A stretch of DNA of 32,310 bases from JBPOIC01 sp052034865 (GTDB lineage: Bacteria > UBA10199 > JADFYH01). Made by a program: the position numbers and the translations under genes. Within the stretch, counting starts at the first letter, position 1, and every line of letters starts with the position of its first letter. The notes under the pieces are model-generated. The model was not told the DNA's origin and did no database searches. It was given only the letters and a program-made list of their open reading frames with translations. Shown here piece after piece: positions 31,494 through 32,310 of this stretch. The stretch lies in assembly GCA_052034865.1 (NCBI GenBank), contig JBPOIC010000063.1, positions 1 to 32,310 on the forward strand, read 5' to 3'.

Positions 31494-31994
31494 CTACCCC
31501 AAGATTCTGTTGGATTCTTCCTGCACCAATCTTTGAAACTCCTGGGACTTGGTCAAATCAAAACGGGGAAGTCCAGGAGCGCCGACAACGGGCGTCCAGT
31601 AGGTCTCCATCTCCAGCCAGCGCTGATAAGTGTAACCATTTTCCTGAAGGATAATATTGAAATCGATTTTTTTGGCAGGATCGGATGGATCTTTTCGAAA
31701 AGACATCTGGGCGTGGATGCGCGCGTAATCTTTAAGACTTCCAGGCTCAGCTCCTCCCCGAAGACCCGCCTGAGCTGCCTGATACAAAGGCATGAAGGCT
31801 ATCGCTGTTTTTCCCATATCTGAAGGATCACTCATTTTCTTTGTCCATCCTGCTTTCGCCAATCGCCAATCCTCGGCGCTCACACCGTGTGCATGGGCAA
31901 TCGCAATCTCTTTGGATTCATCGCCACCGGTGTCGGCCATGTGGGCGCAGAGTTCGGCGTATTTTTCTAAACTGACGTTGGAAATGGGTTCCAT
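31494..31994 (-). CDS. Hypothetical protein with an internal duplication
   Basis: A 166-residue soluble protein I cannot name with confidence; the pattern recalls uncharacterised proteins of myxobacteria and relatives. It appears to be two diverged copies of one unit: residues about 8-77 ('SLEKYAELCAHMA' ... 'GVSAEDWRLAKAGWTKKM' ... 'AFMPLYQAA') and about 85-163 ('SLKDYARIHAQMS' ... 'GYTYQRWLEMETYWTPVV' ... 'EFQRLVQEE'). Each unit has a helix, a variable loop, and a 'G-x-x-x-x-x-W-x-x-x-x-x-x-W' helix. There is no signal peptide or catalytic motif. A strong ribosome binding site (AAAGGAG) precedes the ATG. It is transcribed divergently from the hpnH-like gene. Confidence 0.75.
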   Translation of the reverse strand: MEPISNVSLEKYAELCAHMADTGGDESKEIAIAHAHGVSAEDWRLAKAGWTKKMSDPSDMGKTAIAFMPLYQAAQAGLRGGAEPGSLKDYARIHAQMSFRKDPSDPAKKIDFNIILQENGYTYQRWLEMETYWTPVVGAPGLPRFDLTKSQEFQRLVQEESNRILG

Positions 31995-32117
31995 GGAATT
32001 CTCCTTTCAAGAGGTATGTAACAACTTCAAATCTGTTACTTTCTTTTCGATTGTTTTGACACTGAAAACTCCCTATAAGCGGGCTCTTGTTTAAACCTTG
32101 ATTTTACAGGAGTTCCC

Positions 32118-32310
32118 ATGTCTGTCCCCGCCCATCAGGCCTTTGCACTTTCAGTCTATCTTCTAAAAAAACGTATCCTTGGGAAAAAACGCTATCCCTT
32201 AAACCTAATGTTGGAGCCGCTTTTTGGCTGTAATAACGCCGGCCCGGGTTGCGGAAAAATCCACCATCCTGAAGACGTTTTAAAAATGCACGTCTCGGTT
32301 TGACAAGCCC
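32118..32310 (+). pseudogene. hpnH: Adenosyl-hopene transferase HpnH, N-terminus with damaged motif and early stop (runs off right edge)
   Basis: HpnH is a radical SAM enzyme that adds adenosine to diploptene in hopanoid side-chain synthesis. The start is clear: AGGAG ribosome binding site and 'SVYLLKKRILGKKRYPLNLM' followed by 'LEPLFGCNNAGPGCGKI'. Intact HpnH proteins have 'LEPLFRCNLACAGCGKI' with the CxxxCxxC cluster motif. Here the middle Cys is Gly and neighbouring residues differ. The frame then stops with TGA at 32301-32303, where family members read Glu ('SVE'). The remaining seven bases continue in frame as Gln-Ala. Either this is a pseudogene or the last ~100 bases, at the edge, contain sequence errors. 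Confidence 0.6.

Noticed and set aside
32056..32079. TTGACA with TATAAG upstream of hpnH
   Set aside because: The spacer is only 12 bases, too short for a sigma-70 promoter.
1..32310. CRISPR array, rRNA genes, intact insertion sequences, prophage
   Set aside because: No regularly spaced direct repeats, no rRNA sequence and no transposase or integrase found on reading both strands.

Overview
The window looks like chromosomal DNA from an uncultured, Gram-negative bacterium of moderate GC. The evidence is a TolC-type outer membrane protein, a hopanoid-type radical SAM gene (hpnH-like), an adenosylcobalamin-dependent ribonucleotide reductase and a group III phosphofructokinase. A deltaproteobacterium-like or neighbouring candidate lineage would fit, but lineage is inference; no rRNA gene is present. 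Most of the window is ordinary housekeeping DNA on both strands, with several lineage-specific genes and gene-poor gaps.

Layout. 1-3.4 kb: start of a Phd/YefM antitoxin gene running off the left edge, then glmU-glmS (UDP-GlcNAc synthesis), both on the minus strand. 3.7-6.8 kb: ssb, trxB and a CPA1-type K+/Na+:H+ antiporter on plus. 7.0-8.9 kb: a 615-residue protein without signal peptide, with RTX-like repeats, a GDPH (von Willebrand D / DUF1521-like) domain and a helical C-terminus, behind a probable sigma-54 promoter. 9.0-11.6 kb: rpoZ, an excisionase-type HTH gene (minus), and a Ste24-like M48 protease overlapping a MEKHLA-domain gene. 11.6-14.4 kb: GAF-histidine kinase and TolC-like gene on minus. 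14.6 kb: tRNA-Gln(CUG) with a terminator. 14.8-16.5 kb: two unrecognised minus-strand genes, also behind a sigma-54-like site. 16.9-18.9 kb: PlsC-like acyltransferase and FmdB-type zinc ribbon. 18.9-19.75 kb: 0.8 kb gap with repeats, ending in a promoter with an NrdR box. 19.75-23.0 kb: nrdJ. 23.0-24.0 kb: decayed nucleotidyltransferase and a repeat. 24.0-26.9 kb: pfk, a ClsB-like cardiolipin synthase (minus) and apaG. 27.0-31.3 kb: E1alpha, E1beta and E2 of a 2-oxo acid dehydrogenase complex plus lipA (minus). 31.5-32.3 kb: an internally duplicated protein of unknown function and the damaged start of hpnH.

Functional links. The E1/E2 genes and lipA form one unit: LipA makes the cofactor carried by the E2 lipoyl domain; no E3 gene is present. 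trxB could supply reducing power for NrdJ through thioredoxin. glmU/glmS feed peptidoglycan and LPS; the acyltransferase and Cls make or remodel phospholipids.

The most unusual content is (i) the GDPH-domain protein, a candidate for metal- or pH-triggered self-cleavage, with a sigma-54-like promoter shared with the unknown gene pair; (ii) a dispersed palindromic intergenic repeat present at least four times, one copy of which supplies the last codons and stop of the E2 gene; and (iii) an hpnH start in which a radical SAM cysteine is lost and a stop follows soon after, at the right edge of the window.
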